64,000 bases of DNA from positions 49,352 to 113,351 of the forward strand of contig NZ_JAGGLR010000035.1 of NCBI RefSeq assembly GCF_017874715.1, in the 5' to 3' direction. Origin of the DNA: Streptomyces iranensis. Its GTDB lineage: Bacteria; Actinomycetota; Actinomycetes; Streptomycetales; Streptomycetaceae. Positions 33,001-40,446 of this stretch are shown here, piece after piece. Position 1 is the first letter of the stretch; each line of letters opens with the position of its first letter. Below the pieces are notes generated by a model. The model was not told the DNA's origin and did no database searches. It was given only the letters and a program-made list of their open reading frames with translations. The translations under genes were made by a program, and so were the position numbers.

Positions 33001-33117
33001 AATGCGGACCGGCTGGTTCACCAGCCCGGCGCCCGGCCCCTCCTTGACGAACAGCTTCTTGATGAGCGGTGTGACGACGCTCGACGCGAGACGAGCGCCG
33101 ATGGTTGCGGGATCCAC
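30046..33117 (-). CDS. NACHT ATPase with leucine-rich repeats (bacterial NLR-like)
   Basis: A 1023-residue STAND protein. The N-terminal ~270 residues are helical (start VDPATIGARLASSVVTPLIK), resembling the helical NACHT-N-terminal modules of actinobacteria. The NACHT domain has P-loop GIAGSGKTT (283-291) and Walker B GLLLIDGIDE (about 363-372), followed by the LVTSRPSAV sensor. A helical middle region leads to C-terminal leucine-rich repeats (from about 840; LRLNRNHAVDDLGAAIGHLA, NLETLYLTDC). That order equals animal and plant NLRs; related bacterial NACHT proteins defend against phage. The GTG at 33117 is chosen because GGGGGGA lies eight bases upstream; an in-frame ATG at 33234 lacks a ribosome site. 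It lies 120 bases upstream of the NB-ARC gene. Confidence 0.88.
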   Translation of the reverse strand: MDPATIGARLASSVVTPLIKKLFVKEGPGAGLVNQPVRISSLISFRGEKRTLTEKDLTKLAAELVAQATRHAGPGERPCPADEDELVAEKLATTLYALGDLDMNDVQAVQLGHRGLAHELTHATRTRGRDTLHLSQGGEGLHERLLDTACLHILHFFTQRSTFIARSLVEQSGQLSDLITKIDILIERIPSQSAQDAGFERRYAEYMIGKHSTLTIVGIDLSHAEATWPLDAAYLSLEAVSSDEERPLDTFTDETGDAPTTPRHAALPADRALWRHQRVLLRGIAGSGKTTLVQWLAVCTARQEALRGLEQLIGRVPFVLPLRTIARQESLPSPASFLASVRNPLDGAQPPGWADRVLTAGRGLLLIDGIDEIPERDRERTRAWLADLLIAFPNNLWLVTSRPSAVAEDWLGAQNFAEFTLSPMSREDMAAFIDRWHEAARQTCRTEEERAELNAYQSALHTAVRTKQDLTRLATNPLMCGLICALHRARRGYLPPGRKALYDAALSMLLTRRDTERHIYAPGDVQLDEEPQIQLLQRLAYYLIRNGEAELDRDRAEHLIEEALPSVPAARALGDAPAILRHLLLRSGLLREPSVSTVDFVHRTFQDYLGAKAAVEAWDVGLLIRNAHDAQWEDVIRMAVAHGRPRERAELLRKLLEVARHENSAESALRLFLLAMACLEHAPDLDPAIRDEVTRNAMEFVPPTTIPRARELATVGPLVLELLPGPEGLTDEVAECCVVTASRIPVDAAIPYLARFADHPAIGVRAQLASSWGRYDTERYFHEVILRLGRDDLYFVAETMEQLRMLLATGPRPWLILRGDFTEDEIRDNLRGEEVTRLRLNRNHAVDDLGAAIGHLANLETLYLTDCFRALSLTGLSDLPLRTLVFETPGLSGMGVVPHRMEKLTALERLKVTIGHASMERDFPPNITWLDLHVVHEFVNTAWLSSAFPRLRHLNILFPSGADRPIDLSPLAALRDLETATVVNAEISGAAALPGVTVTTSGNAPVRTGHPAGPTGPTPTDVS

Positions 33118-33439
33118 GTCCCATTCCCCCCGGTAGTTGTGTCCCCCCGGCCGCGGAGGGCCGCCGACAGCGTACAGCGGGGTAAGGCCCTTGGTCCCGA
33201 ACCGGACATCCGAAAGTCCCTGCGAAGGTGACATCCCGCACAGGCCGTCCGGGGTCTACTACGGAAAATAGGGGATCTCGCAGGTCAGAGGTGTGATGGG
33301 AGTTTCTGGGAATTCCGCATGGGATACGGCTCCTCATAAGCAATTCGCTACGTACTCACTTAGTAGAAGAGCACCTTGGTCTATTAACGAGAACGGGATA
33401 ACAAGGGGCGTTCCGAAGACGCTTCTGGAGGTACTTCCC
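33118..33439. other. Divergent intergenic region between NACHT and M23 peptidase genes
   Basis: About 320 bases without a gene. The sequence is less GC-rich than the surroundings around 33250-33420 and must hold promoters for both flanking genes, but no convincing -35/-10 pair or known riboswitch was recognised. I looked for the c-di-AMP (ydaO) riboswitch found before many Streptomyces cell-wall hydrolase genes and did not see its conserved blocks. Confidence 0.5.
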
Positions 33440-34066
33440 ATGGCCCCGCGCGCCACAAACCGCCGATTCTCGCTTACGTCCGTGTCCAGGGGGCGCGCCG
33501 CCGTGGTCGCCATGGGTCTGGGGGCCTCGCTCGCGCTCGGCGCCGGCACGGCGTTCGCCGTGGGGTCGGGCACGGCCGCCTCCGCCCCGTCCGTCAGCCA
33601 GGCCGCCGCGAAGGCGCCCGCCCCGAAGGCCCCCGCGAAGGCGGCGAACGCCTGGGAGACCCCGGTCGACAAGTTCTCGATAGGCGCCGCCTTCGGCCTG
33701 GCGGGCAACCTCTGGTCGCACAACCACAGCGGTCAGGACTTCGTCGTGCCGACCGGCACCCCGGTACACGCGGCGCACGGCGGTGTGGTCGTCAAGGCGG
33801 GCCCGAACGGCGCCGGTGACGGCCCCGCGTACGGCAACGCGATCGTGATCAAGCACGACAACGCGACGTACTCGCAGTACGCCCACCTGTCCCGGATCGA
33901 CGTGCGGATCGGGCAGTCCGTGAGCACCGGCCAGCAGATCGGCCTGTCCGGCAGCACCGGCAACTCGACTGGTCCCCACCTGCACTTCGAGATCCGTACG
34001 ACGCCGAACTACGGCTCCGCCGTCGAGCCGCTCAAGTTCCTCCGCGACCACGGCGTCAAGGTCTGA
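33440..34066 (+). CDS. Secreted M23-family peptidoglycan endopeptidase
   Basis: A 208-residue exported zinc metallopeptidase that cleaves peptide cross-links in peptidoglycan. A signal peptide with Arg-rich n-region (RATNRRFSLTSVSRGR) and hydrophobic core ends near AFA-VG at residue 40, followed by an Ala/Pro/Lys linker. The M23 domain has the zinc ligands His96 and Asp100 (HSGQD) and His182 (HLHFE), with catalytic His149 (AHLS). Start ATG at 33440 with GGAGG eight bases upstream. The last 15 bases of the gene, stop included, are duplicated directly after it. Confidence 0.93.
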   Translation: MAPRATNRRFSLTSVSRGRAAVVAMGLGASLALGAGTAFAVGSGTAASAPSVSQAAAKAPAPKAPAKAANAWETPVDKFSIGAAFGLAGNLWSHNHSGQDFVVPTGTPVHAAHGGVVVKAGPNGAGDGPAYGNAIVIKHDNATYSQYAHLSRIDVRIGQSVSTGQQIGLSGSTGNSTGPHLHFEIRTTPNYGSAVEPLKFLRDHGVKV

Positions 34067-34081
34067 GGCGTCAAGGTCTGA
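34052..34081 (+). repeat. 15-bp tandem duplication spanning the M23 stop codon
   Basis: GGCGTCAAGGTCTGA occurs at 34052-34066 and again at 34067-34081. The second copy lies just after the first stop codon, so the protein end is unchanged. Confidence 0.9.
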
Positions 34082-34102
34082 CGCTCACACCTGACACATG
34101 CG

Positions 34103-34681
34103 TCATCCGTGGGTCGATGGCGCATGCGCCTGCTTCATCAGATCGAGGGCGACTTCCAGGACAGCCTTCCGCTTGTCCGCGGGGTCGCCCTCGACCGTCT
34201 GCAGCGCGAACATCCGCGCATGCATGCTGAACAGCGCGGTGACGCTCCGGACCTGGTCGACCAGGGGCGCCTCGGGGTCCCGGACCAGGGCGGACATCGC
34301 GAGCATCCGGCTCTTGAAGATCTGGCCGATGCTCAGATCGCGCATCGTCGCCTGGTTCTCCTGCACGAAGCGCATCAGCGGCTCGCCGATGTCCATGGCC
34401 GCGCTGTAGCGGCGCAGCAGCTCCTGCTTGGTCTCCAGGGTGCGCGGCTGCTGCTCGCCCCAGGCGATCAGCTCGTCCATCGGCCGTCCCAGGTCCTGGA
34501 ACAGGCTGTGGACGATGTCCTCCTTGGTCTTGAAGTGGTAGTAGAGGGCCGCCTTGGTGACCTCGAGCTGCTCGGCGATCTCGCGCAGTGACGTCTTCTC
34601 GTAGCCGTGTTCGGCGAAGAGTTCCAGGGCGACGTCCTGGATGCGCTGACGGGTGTCGCCCCGCCGCGGTGTGCTGCCCAT
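34103..34681 (-). CDS. TetR-family repressor of the adjacent MFS exporter
   Basis: A 192-residue TetR protein. The HTH is ELFAEHGYEKTSLREIAEQL through VTKAALYYHFKTKED (about 20-60). The ATG at 34681 has AGGAGAG five bases upstream; the frame is open further but the extension is not credible. It is divergent from a 14-helix MFS drug exporter, and a 23-bp-arm palindrome lies in the gap, so repression of both genes by this protein is the expected arrangement. Ligand probably a drug-like compound carried by the exporter. Confidence 0.92.
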   Translation of the reverse strand: MGSTPRRGDTRQRIQDVALELFAEHGYEKTSLREIAEQLEVTKAALYYHFKTKEDIVHSLFQDLGRPMDELIAWGEQQPRTLETKQELLRRYSAAMDIGEPLMRFVQENQATMRDLSIGQIFKSRMLAMSALVRDPEAPLVDQVRSVTALFSMHARMFALQTVEGDPADKRKAVLEVALDLMKQAHAPSTHG

Positions 34682-34728
34682 GGTGCTCTCCTGATGCTGG
34701 TGTGGCTGCCGTCGGCAGGCCGAACGTA

Positions 34729-34800
34729 ACTTACTTGACGCCCGGCTAGTTGGCGCCTTACCTTCTCTACTGTACTGAACTAGCCGGGCGGCAAGTAAGT
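34729..34800. promoter_or_regulatory. Large operator-like palindrome between tetR and MFS genes
   Basis: Arms 34729-34751 (ACTTACTTGACGCCCGGCTA...) and 34778-34800 are reverse complements in 22 of 23 positions, separated by 26 bases. The arms are long enough for a TetR dimer site each, or one site bound by two dimers. They would cover the promoters of both divergent genes. Confidence 0.7.
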
Positions 34801-34840
34801 GGGCGTCAGGGCTCTCATCATCCAGGGGGAGACGGAGAAC

Positions 34841-36478
34841 ATGGTCCGTAAACAATCAGACGACGAAGCGTCATCCGCTTCGGCACCGGCTCAGGCCGCC
34901 CGGGAGGCCCAGCAGCCTCCGGCGAAGGCCGAGCCCAAGCAGCGCAGCACCAGTGTGGTGATATTCGCGCTGATGATCGCGATGCTGCTCGCGATGCTCG
35001 ACAACATGATCGTGGGCACCGCGATGCCGACCATCGTCGGCGAGCTCGGTGGCCTCGAACACCTCTCCTGGGTAGTGACCGCGTACACCCTGGCCACCGC
35101 CGCCTCGACCCCCATCTGGGGCAAGCTCGGCGACATGTACGGCCGCAAGGGCGTCTTCCTCACCTCCATCGTGATCTTCCTCGGAGGCTCGGCGCTGTCC
35201 GGTATGGCGCAGAGCATGGGTGAGCTGATCGGCTTCCGGGCCATCCAGGGCCTGGGCGCGGGCGGTCTGATGGTCGGCGTGATGGCGATCATCGGTGACC
35301 TGGTGCCGCCCCGGGAGCGTGGCCGCTACCAGGGCATCATGGCCGGTGTGATGGCCGTGGCCATGATCGGTGGCCCGCTGGTCGGCGGTACTCTCACCGA
35401 CCACCTCGGCTGGCGCTGGATCTTCTACATCAACCTCCCGCTCGGTGCCATCGCCCTCGCGGCGATCACCGCGGTGCTGCACCTGCCGAAGAAGCGGTCC
35501 GAGGGACGGATCGACTACACCGGCGCGGCCCTGCTGACCGTGGGCATCACCGCGCTCGTGCTGATCACCACCTGGGGTGGCAACGAGTACGCCTGGGGGT
35601 CGGGCCAGATCATCGGGCTCGGGGCGGTCGGTGTCCTCTCGCTCGCCGCGTTCCTGTACGTCGAGACGCGGGTCGCCGAGCCCGTACTGCCGCTGCACAT
35701 CTTCCGGAACCCCAACTTCTCGCTGGTCACCGCGATCGGCTTCCTCACCGGTTTCGTGATGTTCGGCTCGACCACCTTCCTGCCGCTCTACCAGCAGACC
35801 GTCCAGGGCGCCACGGCCACCAACTCCGGGCTGCTGCTGCTCCCGATGCTGCTGGGCATGCTGGTCGTCTCGCTGGTCGCGGGCCGGGTCACCACCGCGA
35901 CCGGCAAGTACAAGATCTTCCCGATCGTCGGCGGTCTCCTGATCACCGTCGGGATGTTCCTGCTGTCCACGATGGACACCGAGACCACCCGCTTCACCTC
36001 CGGTGCCTTCATGGCGGTGCTCGGCATGGGCATGGGCTGCCTGATGCAGACGACCATGCTCGTGGCGCAGAACAGCGTCGAGATGAAGGACATGGGCGTC
36101 GGCAGCTCCTCCGCCACCCTCTTCCGCACCCTGGGCGGCTCCTTCGGCGTCGCCATCCTCGGCGCCCTGTTCACCAACCAGGTGCGGGACACCATGACCG
36201 AGCGGGGCGGGGGCAAGGCCGCGGCCATCACCTCCGGGAGTGCCCAGCTCGACCCGGCCAGCCTCAAGCTGCTGCCGCCGCCCATCCGGGACGCGTACAC
36301 CCACGCGGTGGCCAGCGGCGCCCACCAGGTGTTCCTGTGGGGCGCGCTGATCAGCATCGTCGGCGCCGTCGCCGCCTGGTTCGTCAAGGAGGTCCCGCTG
36401 CGCGGGGCCGCCGCCAAGTCCACCGACGGCGACGACGCGGCCGCGGCCGACACGGCACCGATCGCCGAGACCGTCTGA
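34841..36478 (+). CDS. MFS multidrug exporter, DHA2 family (14 helices)
   Basis: A 545-residue drug:proton antiporter in the cytoplasmic membrane. A hydrophilic N-terminus of ~38 residues precedes 14 predicted helices. Family motifs: LDNMIVGTAMPTIV in helix 1, motif A GKLGDMYGRKG in loop 2-3, and motif C-like GVMAVAMIGGPLVGG in helix 5. Length is normal for DHA2. Start ATG at 34841 after GGGGGAGACGGAG. Expression is probably controlled by the TetR protein encoded divergently, through the palindrome between them. Substrates unknown. Confidence 0.93.
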   Translation: MVRKQSDDEASSASAPAQAAREAQQPPAKAEPKQRSTSVVIFALMIAMLLAMLDNMIVGTAMPTIVGELGGLEHLSWVVTAYTLATAASTPIWGKLGDMYGRKGVFLTSIVIFLGGSALSGMAQSMGELIGFRAIQGLGAGGLMVGVMAIIGDLVPPRERGRYQGIMAGVMAVAMIGGPLVGGTLTDHLGWRWIFYINLPLGAIALAAITAVLHLPKKRSEGRIDYTGAALLTVGITALVLITTWGGNEYAWGSGQIIGLGAVGVLSLAAFLYVETRVAEPVLPLHIFRNPNFSLVTAIGFLTGFVMFGSTTFLPLYQQTVQGATATNSGLLLLPMLLGMLVVSLVAGRVTTATGKYKIFPIVGGLLITVGMFLLSTMDTETTRFTSGAFMAVLGMGMGCLMQTTMLVAQNSVEMKDMGVGSSSATLFRTLGGSFGVAILGALFTNQVRDTMTERGGGKAAAITSGSAQLDPASLKLLPPPIRDAYTHAVASGAHQVFLWGALISIVGAVAAWFVKEVPLRGAAAKSTDGDDAAAADTAPIAETV

Positions 36479-36496
36479 CCAACGGTCCGGGTCAGC

Positions 36497-36548
36497 GGGG
36501 CCGCCATCAGGGGCCGCTGTCAGGAGCCGCCATCAGGGGCCGCTGTCA
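36497..36548 (+). repeat. 26-bp direct repeat, two copies
   Basis: Two adjacent 26-bp units (36497-36522 and 36523-36548) differing at one base, each containing GCCGCCATCAGGGGCCGCTG. They lie between the MFS and AraC genes. Confidence 0.85.
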
Positions 36549-36572
36549 GGGGGGCATGACAGCATCGGGCCC

Positions 36573-37052
36573 ATGGTGACCTCGCCGGACGAGGCGCGGC
36601 TGGCGCACTTGCGCCGGCTGCGCCTCGCGAAGGACGTGATGGACCGCGACTGGGCCGAGCCGCTCGACCTGGACGCGGTCGCCGCGCACGCCGGCTATTC
36701 GCGCTACCACTTCATCCGCGCCTTCAAGGGCGCGTACGGATCCACGCCCGGCCAGTACCTGACCCGGCGCCGCATCGAGCGGGCCGAGGAGCTGCTGCGC
36801 TCGGCCAATCTGTCGGTCACCGAGATCTGCTCGCTCGTCGGCTTCAGCAGCCTCGGCACCTTCTCCACGAGCTTCAAGAGGCAGACCGGACTCACCCCCA
36901 GCGCCTACCGGGACCTGCACGTCGGCCGGGCCGCGGCGGTCATCCCGGGGTGTTACGCGATGCTGTGGTACGGCGGGCGCGACGCCCGCGCCCCGGGCTC
37001 CGACGCCCGCGCCCCCGGCTCCGAGGACCGCAATTCTCAAGAAGCGGAATGA
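36573..37052 (+). CDS. AraC-family HTH regulator (short form)
   Basis: A 159-residue protein that is mostly an AraC DNA-binding domain with two HTH motifs: LDAVAAHAGYSRYHFIRAFK (about 30-49) and VTEICSLVGFSSLGTFSTSF (about 86-105), then KRQTGLTPSAYR. It has no N-terminal sensor domain; a short C-terminal tail contains a repeated DARAPGS. Short AraC proteins of this kind are commonly paired with a VOC/glyoxalase-like gene, and one follows 71 bases downstream. Confidence 0.88.
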   Translation: MVTSPDEARLAHLRRLRLAKDVMDRDWAEPLDLDAVAAHAGYSRYHFIRAFKGAYGSTPGQYLTRRRIERAEELLRSANLSVTEICSLVGFSSLGTFSTSFKRQTGLTPSAYRDLHVGRAAAVIPGCYAMLWYGGRDARAPGSDARAPGSEDRNSQEAE

Positions 37053-37123
37053 ATCCGCCGCTGCCTACCGTGGCCACGTCGCGACGACGCGCGCGGCCCA
37101 CCCCGATACCTCCGGAGGCAGCA

Positions 37124-37603
37124 ATGATCAAGGGGATGTCCATCGTCACCGTCTGGGTCCTCGACCAGGACCGGGCCAAGGAGTTCTACACCGAGAAGCT
37201 GGGCTTGGAGGTCCGCACCGACATGAGCATCGGCGGGGACGGCGAGGGCGGCGAGGGCGGCGGCGGTATGCGCTGGCTGACGGTCGGCGCCAAGGGCCAG
37301 CCGGATGTGCAGCTGACCCTGATGGTGCCCAGCTCACCCGGGCTCGACCCGGAGTCCGCCGAGGCCCTCCGGACGCTGGTCGCCAAGGGGGTGCTCGGCG
37401 CCGGGGTGTTCACCACGGATGACATCCACCGGGACTACGAGGCGCTCAAGGCGAAGGGCGTGGAGTTCGTCCAGGAGCCCCAGGAGCGTCCGTACGGCAC
37501 CGAGGCGCTCTTCCGCGACGACTCCGGCAACTGGTTCTCGTTCACCCAGCCCCGCGAGGAGATGGACTTCAGCAAGCCCTGGGACGGCTGCACCTCGAGC
37601 TGA
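37124..37603 (+). CDS. VOC-family (glyoxalase/bleomycin-resistance-like) protein
   Basis: A 159-residue protein with two beta-alpha-beta-beta-beta modules. The N-terminal one is SIVTVWVLDQDRAKEFYTEK; the C-terminal one ends in EALFRDDSGNWFSFTQP, where a metal-binding His/Glu would be expected but Ser/Thr are seen. A Gly/Glu/Asp-rich loop sits at about 37-48. The family includes isomerases, dioxygenases and drug-binding proteins; the reaction here is unknown. The ATG at 37124 has GGAGG seven bases upstream. The AraC gene before it is the probable regulator. Confidence 0.88.
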   Translation: MIKGMSIVTVWVLDQDRAKEFYTEKLGLEVRTDMSIGGDGEGGEGGGGMRWLTVGAKGQPDVQLTLMVPSSPGLDPESAEALRTLVAKGVLGAGVFTTDDIHRDYEALKAKGVEFVQEPQERPYGTEALFRDDSGNWFSFTQPREEMDFSKPWDGCTSS

Positions 37604-37668
37604 GCGCCGGGCATCGCGGGCCGAGCGCTCCGCACTCCGAGCCGAGCTCAGCACTCCGAGCCGCGTGC

Positions 37669-38988
37669 TCAGTCCGGCACTTCGATGATCGGGAAGCTGC
37701 CGGTGTTGGTGGGCGCGGACTCCGGCAGCCAGAGCACGGCGACCGCGCCCCGGCACTCCCCGTCCGCCTCGTCGCCGCTGTCCATCAGCGGATCGGCGTT
37801 GCGGAACGTCAGCCGGGCACCCAGCACCCGCGCCTGGCCCGCGGCTATGGTCAGCCCCAGGCCGTGCCCGGTGCCCGCGCGATCCTTGCTGCCGGTGCGG
37901 AACCGGCTGGGCCCGTCCGCCAGCAGCTCCTCCGGAAAGCCGGGGCCGTGGTCGCGTACGCGCAGTATCCGCCCTTCGACGGTGACCTCGAAGGGCGGTT
38001 TGCCGTGCCGGGCGGCGTTGGCCAGCAGATTGCCCAAGATCCGCTCCAGCCGCCGGGGGTCGGTGGAGACATGGGCGTCGCGTACCACGTTGACCGCCGC
38101 TTGGGGATCCACCGCCCGGACCCGGCGGGTGATGAACTCGGCCACGGCTATCTCCTGGAGCTCCGCGCGCTCCGCGAAGCCGTCCAGCCGTGCCACCTCC
38201 AGGACGTCCTCGACCAGGGTGCGCATCGCCTGCGCCCGGTCCCGTACCAGCTCGGTGGGGCGGCCCGGCGGCAGCAGTTCGGCGGCCGTGAGCAGCCCGG
38301 TGACCGGGGTACGCAGCTCGTGGGCGATATCGGCGGTGACCCGGCGCTCCGCCTCCAGCCGCTGCTGAAGTGCCTCGGCCATGCCGTCGACCGCACGCGC
38401 CAGATCGTCGGTCTCGTCGCGCACCCGGCCGCCGATCGACTCGCGCACCCGCACCTCGGAGTCGCCCTCGGCCAGCTTGCGGGCGGCGGTGGCCGCCTTG
38501 CGCAGCCGCCGGGAGAGCTGATCGCCGATGAGCACACCGAGCGCGATACCGCCCAGCACCACCGCAACCGAACCGATGATCAGCACCCGGTCCAGATCGT
38601 TGAGGACGGCGAACCGGTCCTGGAACTTGGTGTGGACGGACAGCACCTTGCCGTTCCGCAGCGGCACCGAGGCCCACACCTCGGGGGTGCCGGTGCCGGA
38701 GTCCTCCAGATAGGTGGCGCGCTGGCCGCGCCACGCCTCCTTCTTCAGCTGCTCGGGCAGATGGGGGTCGTCCAGCTTGGCGCCGAACCCCAGCACCCGG
38801 GACTGCTCGTACCACCGCTGGGCGACCTTCACCCGCTCGTCCATCACGGTGCGGCTGTTGTCGAGCATCGAGACGCGGGCCGCGTTGTGGACGACGAGGC
38901 TCAGCACCACCGCGACCAGCGTGCTCACGGCCGCGATGGCGAGGCTGACCTTCCACCGCAGGCCGGTGCGCAGTGCCAACCGCCGCAA
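37669..38988 (-). CDS. cseC: Sensor histidine kinase CseC
   Basis: A 439-residue membrane kinase, last gene of the sigE operon. Helices at about 12-34 and 134-156 enclose an extracellular sensor of ~100 residues. A HAMP segment follows, then His223 in ADIAHELRTPVTGL and an ATPase domain with NLLANAARHGK and RDHGPGFPEEL, and GTGHGLGLTIAA. CseC senses cell-envelope damage (for example antibiotics acting on cell-wall synthesis) and phosphorylates CseB, which activates sigE. The start is TTG at 38988, seven bases after the cseB stop. Identity rests on operon order and family features. Confidence 0.9.
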   Translation of the reverse strand: MRRLALRTGLRWKVSLAIAAVSTLVAVVLSLVVHNAARVSMLDNSRTVMDERVKVAQRWYEQSRVLGFGAKLDDPHLPEQLKKEAWRGQRATYLEDSGTGTPEVWASVPLRNGKVLSVHTKFQDRFAVLNDLDRVLIIGSVAVVLGGIALGVLIGDQLSRRLRKAATAARKLAEGDSEVRVRESIGGRVRDETDDLARAVDGMAEALQQRLEAERRVTADIAHELRTPVTGLLTAAELLPPGRPTELVRDRAQAMRTLVEDVLEVARLDGFAERAELQEIAVAEFITRRVRAVDPQAAVNVVRDAHVSTDPRRLERILGNLLANAARHGKPPFEVTVEGRILRVRDHGPGFPEELLADGPSRFRTGSKDRAGTGHGLGLTIAAGQARVLGARLTFRNADPLMDSGDEADGECRGAVAVLWLPESAPTNTGSFPIIEVPD

Positions 38989-38994
38989 CGCCGC

Positions 38995-39702
38995 TCAGCC
39001 CTTGAGCTTGTAGCCGAAGCCGCGGACCGTCTCGATGTGGTCCTGGCCTATCTTGCCGCGCAGCCGCTGCACATGGACGTCCACGACCCGGGTGTCCCCG
39101 CCCCAGCCGTACTCCCAGACCCGCTCCAGCAGCCGGTCGCGGGAGAGCACGGTGCCGGGCGCGGCCGAGAACTCCAGCAGCAGCCGCATCTCGGTCGGGG
39201 TGAGCGCCACCTGGTGGCCGCCCTTGCGGACCTCCATGCCCTCGGGGTCGACCTCCAGATCGCCGAAGCGCAGCACCCCGCCGTCGGGCTCCTCGGGGAC
39301 GGGCTCCGCACCCCGCCCGCCGGGGCCGCTGGCATGGCCGAAGCGGCGCAGCACAGCCCGGATGCGGGCCACCAGTACCGCGCCGTCGAAGGGCTTGGTC
39401 ACATAGTCGTCGGCGCCGGCTTCGAGGCCGAGCACCACATCGATGGAGTCGGCGCGCGCGGAGAGCATGATCACGGGAACGGTGGACTCGTCACGGATCC
39501 GGCGGCACAGGCTGACCCCGTCCAGGCCCGGAACCATCACATCGAGCAGCGCGATATCGGGGCGGTCGGCCCGGAAGCGCTCGAGGCCGGTCAGCCCGTC
39601 GGGCGCGGCCGTCACGAGGAAGCCATCGCGCTCCAGGGCGAGCTGCGTGGCTTCACGGATGACATCGTCGTCCTCGACGAAGAGCACATGGGTCTCGGCC
39701 AC
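38995..39702 (-). CDS. cseB: Response regulator CseB
   Basis: A 235-residue OmpR-type regulator: receiver domain with FVEDDDVI, phospho-acceptor Asp54 in ALLDVMVPGLDG and Lys in VTKPFDGAVL, then a winged-helix domain (VALTPTEMRLLLEFSAAPGT). In Streptomyces, phosphorylated CseB activates transcription of sigE in response to envelope stress. It lies between cseA and cseC on the same strand with tight spacing. Confidence 0.92.
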   Translation of the reverse strand: MAETHVLFVEDDDVIREATQLALERDGFLVTAAPDGLTGLERFRADRPDIALLDVMVPGLDGVSLCRRIRDESTVPVIMLSARADSIDVVLGLEAGADDYVTKPFDGAVLVARIRAVLRRFGHASGPGGRGAEPVPEEPDGGVLRFGDLEVDPEGMEVRKGGHQVALTPTEMRLLLEFSAAPGTVLSRDRLLERVWEYGWGGDTRVVDVHVQRLRGKIGQDHIETVRGFGYKLKG

Positions 39703-39711
39703 AGCCTCGCT

Positions 39712-40446
39712 TCAGCCTTCCGTTCCGTCGTCGGCGCGCGCGGTCGGCACTGGGGTCGCCTCTTCCTTGGGCACATTCTTGCTGTAGTCGGTGCGCTCGC
39801 GGGACCGCACCGTGAACGAGCGGTCCGACCCGGACCAGCCGTAGGTGATCACGGTCTCGCTCGAAGGGCAACAGACCGAGTCCCCGGAGGTGTAGGAGAG
39901 CTTCGTCACCCGCAGCTCGTCCTTGGCGACGTCGGCGTAGACGGGCGGCTGCTCGTCGCTGAAGACGTTCTCGTACCGGCCGCCCACCTTGCGGTACACA
40001 TACGAGCCGATGCCGAAGCCGTCGGTGCAGCTCATGACGTTGATGACCAGGTCGGAATCGGCGGAGCCGGTCAGCCGACCGGACGTCACGTCCACCGGAT
40101 AGCCCTTGATCTCCTGCTTCGACTCGCGCTCCTTGGCCGTGGGGCAGGGCTTGAGGCTCGTCTTCAGATCGTCGCTGACGCGCGGATCCGCCTTGACCAG
40201 CTTGATCACGTCGAGCTTCTTCCCGGCAGCCGGTGACGGCCGGTCCGAGGTACGGCCACCCGCGTACGCGCCGGAGTCCGCGGCGGCCGAGGCCCACTCG
40301 GTGCTCGCCGGTCCCTCCTTGCGCACCCCCTGGCTCGCGTCACCGCATCCGGCCAGCATCCAGCCGCCGGCGGCCGCGAGGCCCACGACCGCGCCGCTGG
40401 TGAGCATGACTGTCCTGCTGGGAGAGGCCCTGGTCAGGCCGCGCAC
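39712..40446 (-). CDS. cseA: Lipoprotein CseA, negative modulator of the SigE system
   Basis: A 244-residue exported lipoprotein. The GTG at 40446 gives a basic n-region, hydrophobic core and lipobox LAGC with Cys34, so this start is preferred to longer options that run into sigE. The mature part has four further Cys, including a CC pair in DSVCCPSSETV. In S. coelicolor CseA lies outside the membrane and loss of it raises sigE expression. The gene overlaps the end of sigE by 13 bases, indicating coupled translation. Confidence 0.88.
   Translation of the reverse strand: MRGLTRASPSRTVMLTSGAVVGLAAAGGWMLAGCGDASQGVRKEGPASTEWASAAADSGAYAGGRTSDRPSPAAGKKLDVIKLVKADPRVSDDLKTSLKPCPTAKERESKQEIKGYPVDVTSGRLTGSADSDLVINVMSCTDGFGIGSYVYRKVGGRYENVFSDEQPPVYADVAKDELRVTKLSYTSGDSVCCPSSETVITYGWSGSDRSFTVRSRERTDYSKNVPKEEATPVPTARADDGTEG

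Noticed and set aside
33118..33234. N-terminal extension of the NACHT protein from an ATG at 33234
   Set aside because: No ribosome site precedes it and the added residues are low complexity; the GTG at 33117 has a strong one and starts the conserved helical module.
33235..33439. c-di-AMP (ydaO) riboswitch before the M23 peptidase
   Set aside because: Expected by analogy with other Streptomyces cell-wall hydrolases, but the conserved sequence blocks were not found in this gap.
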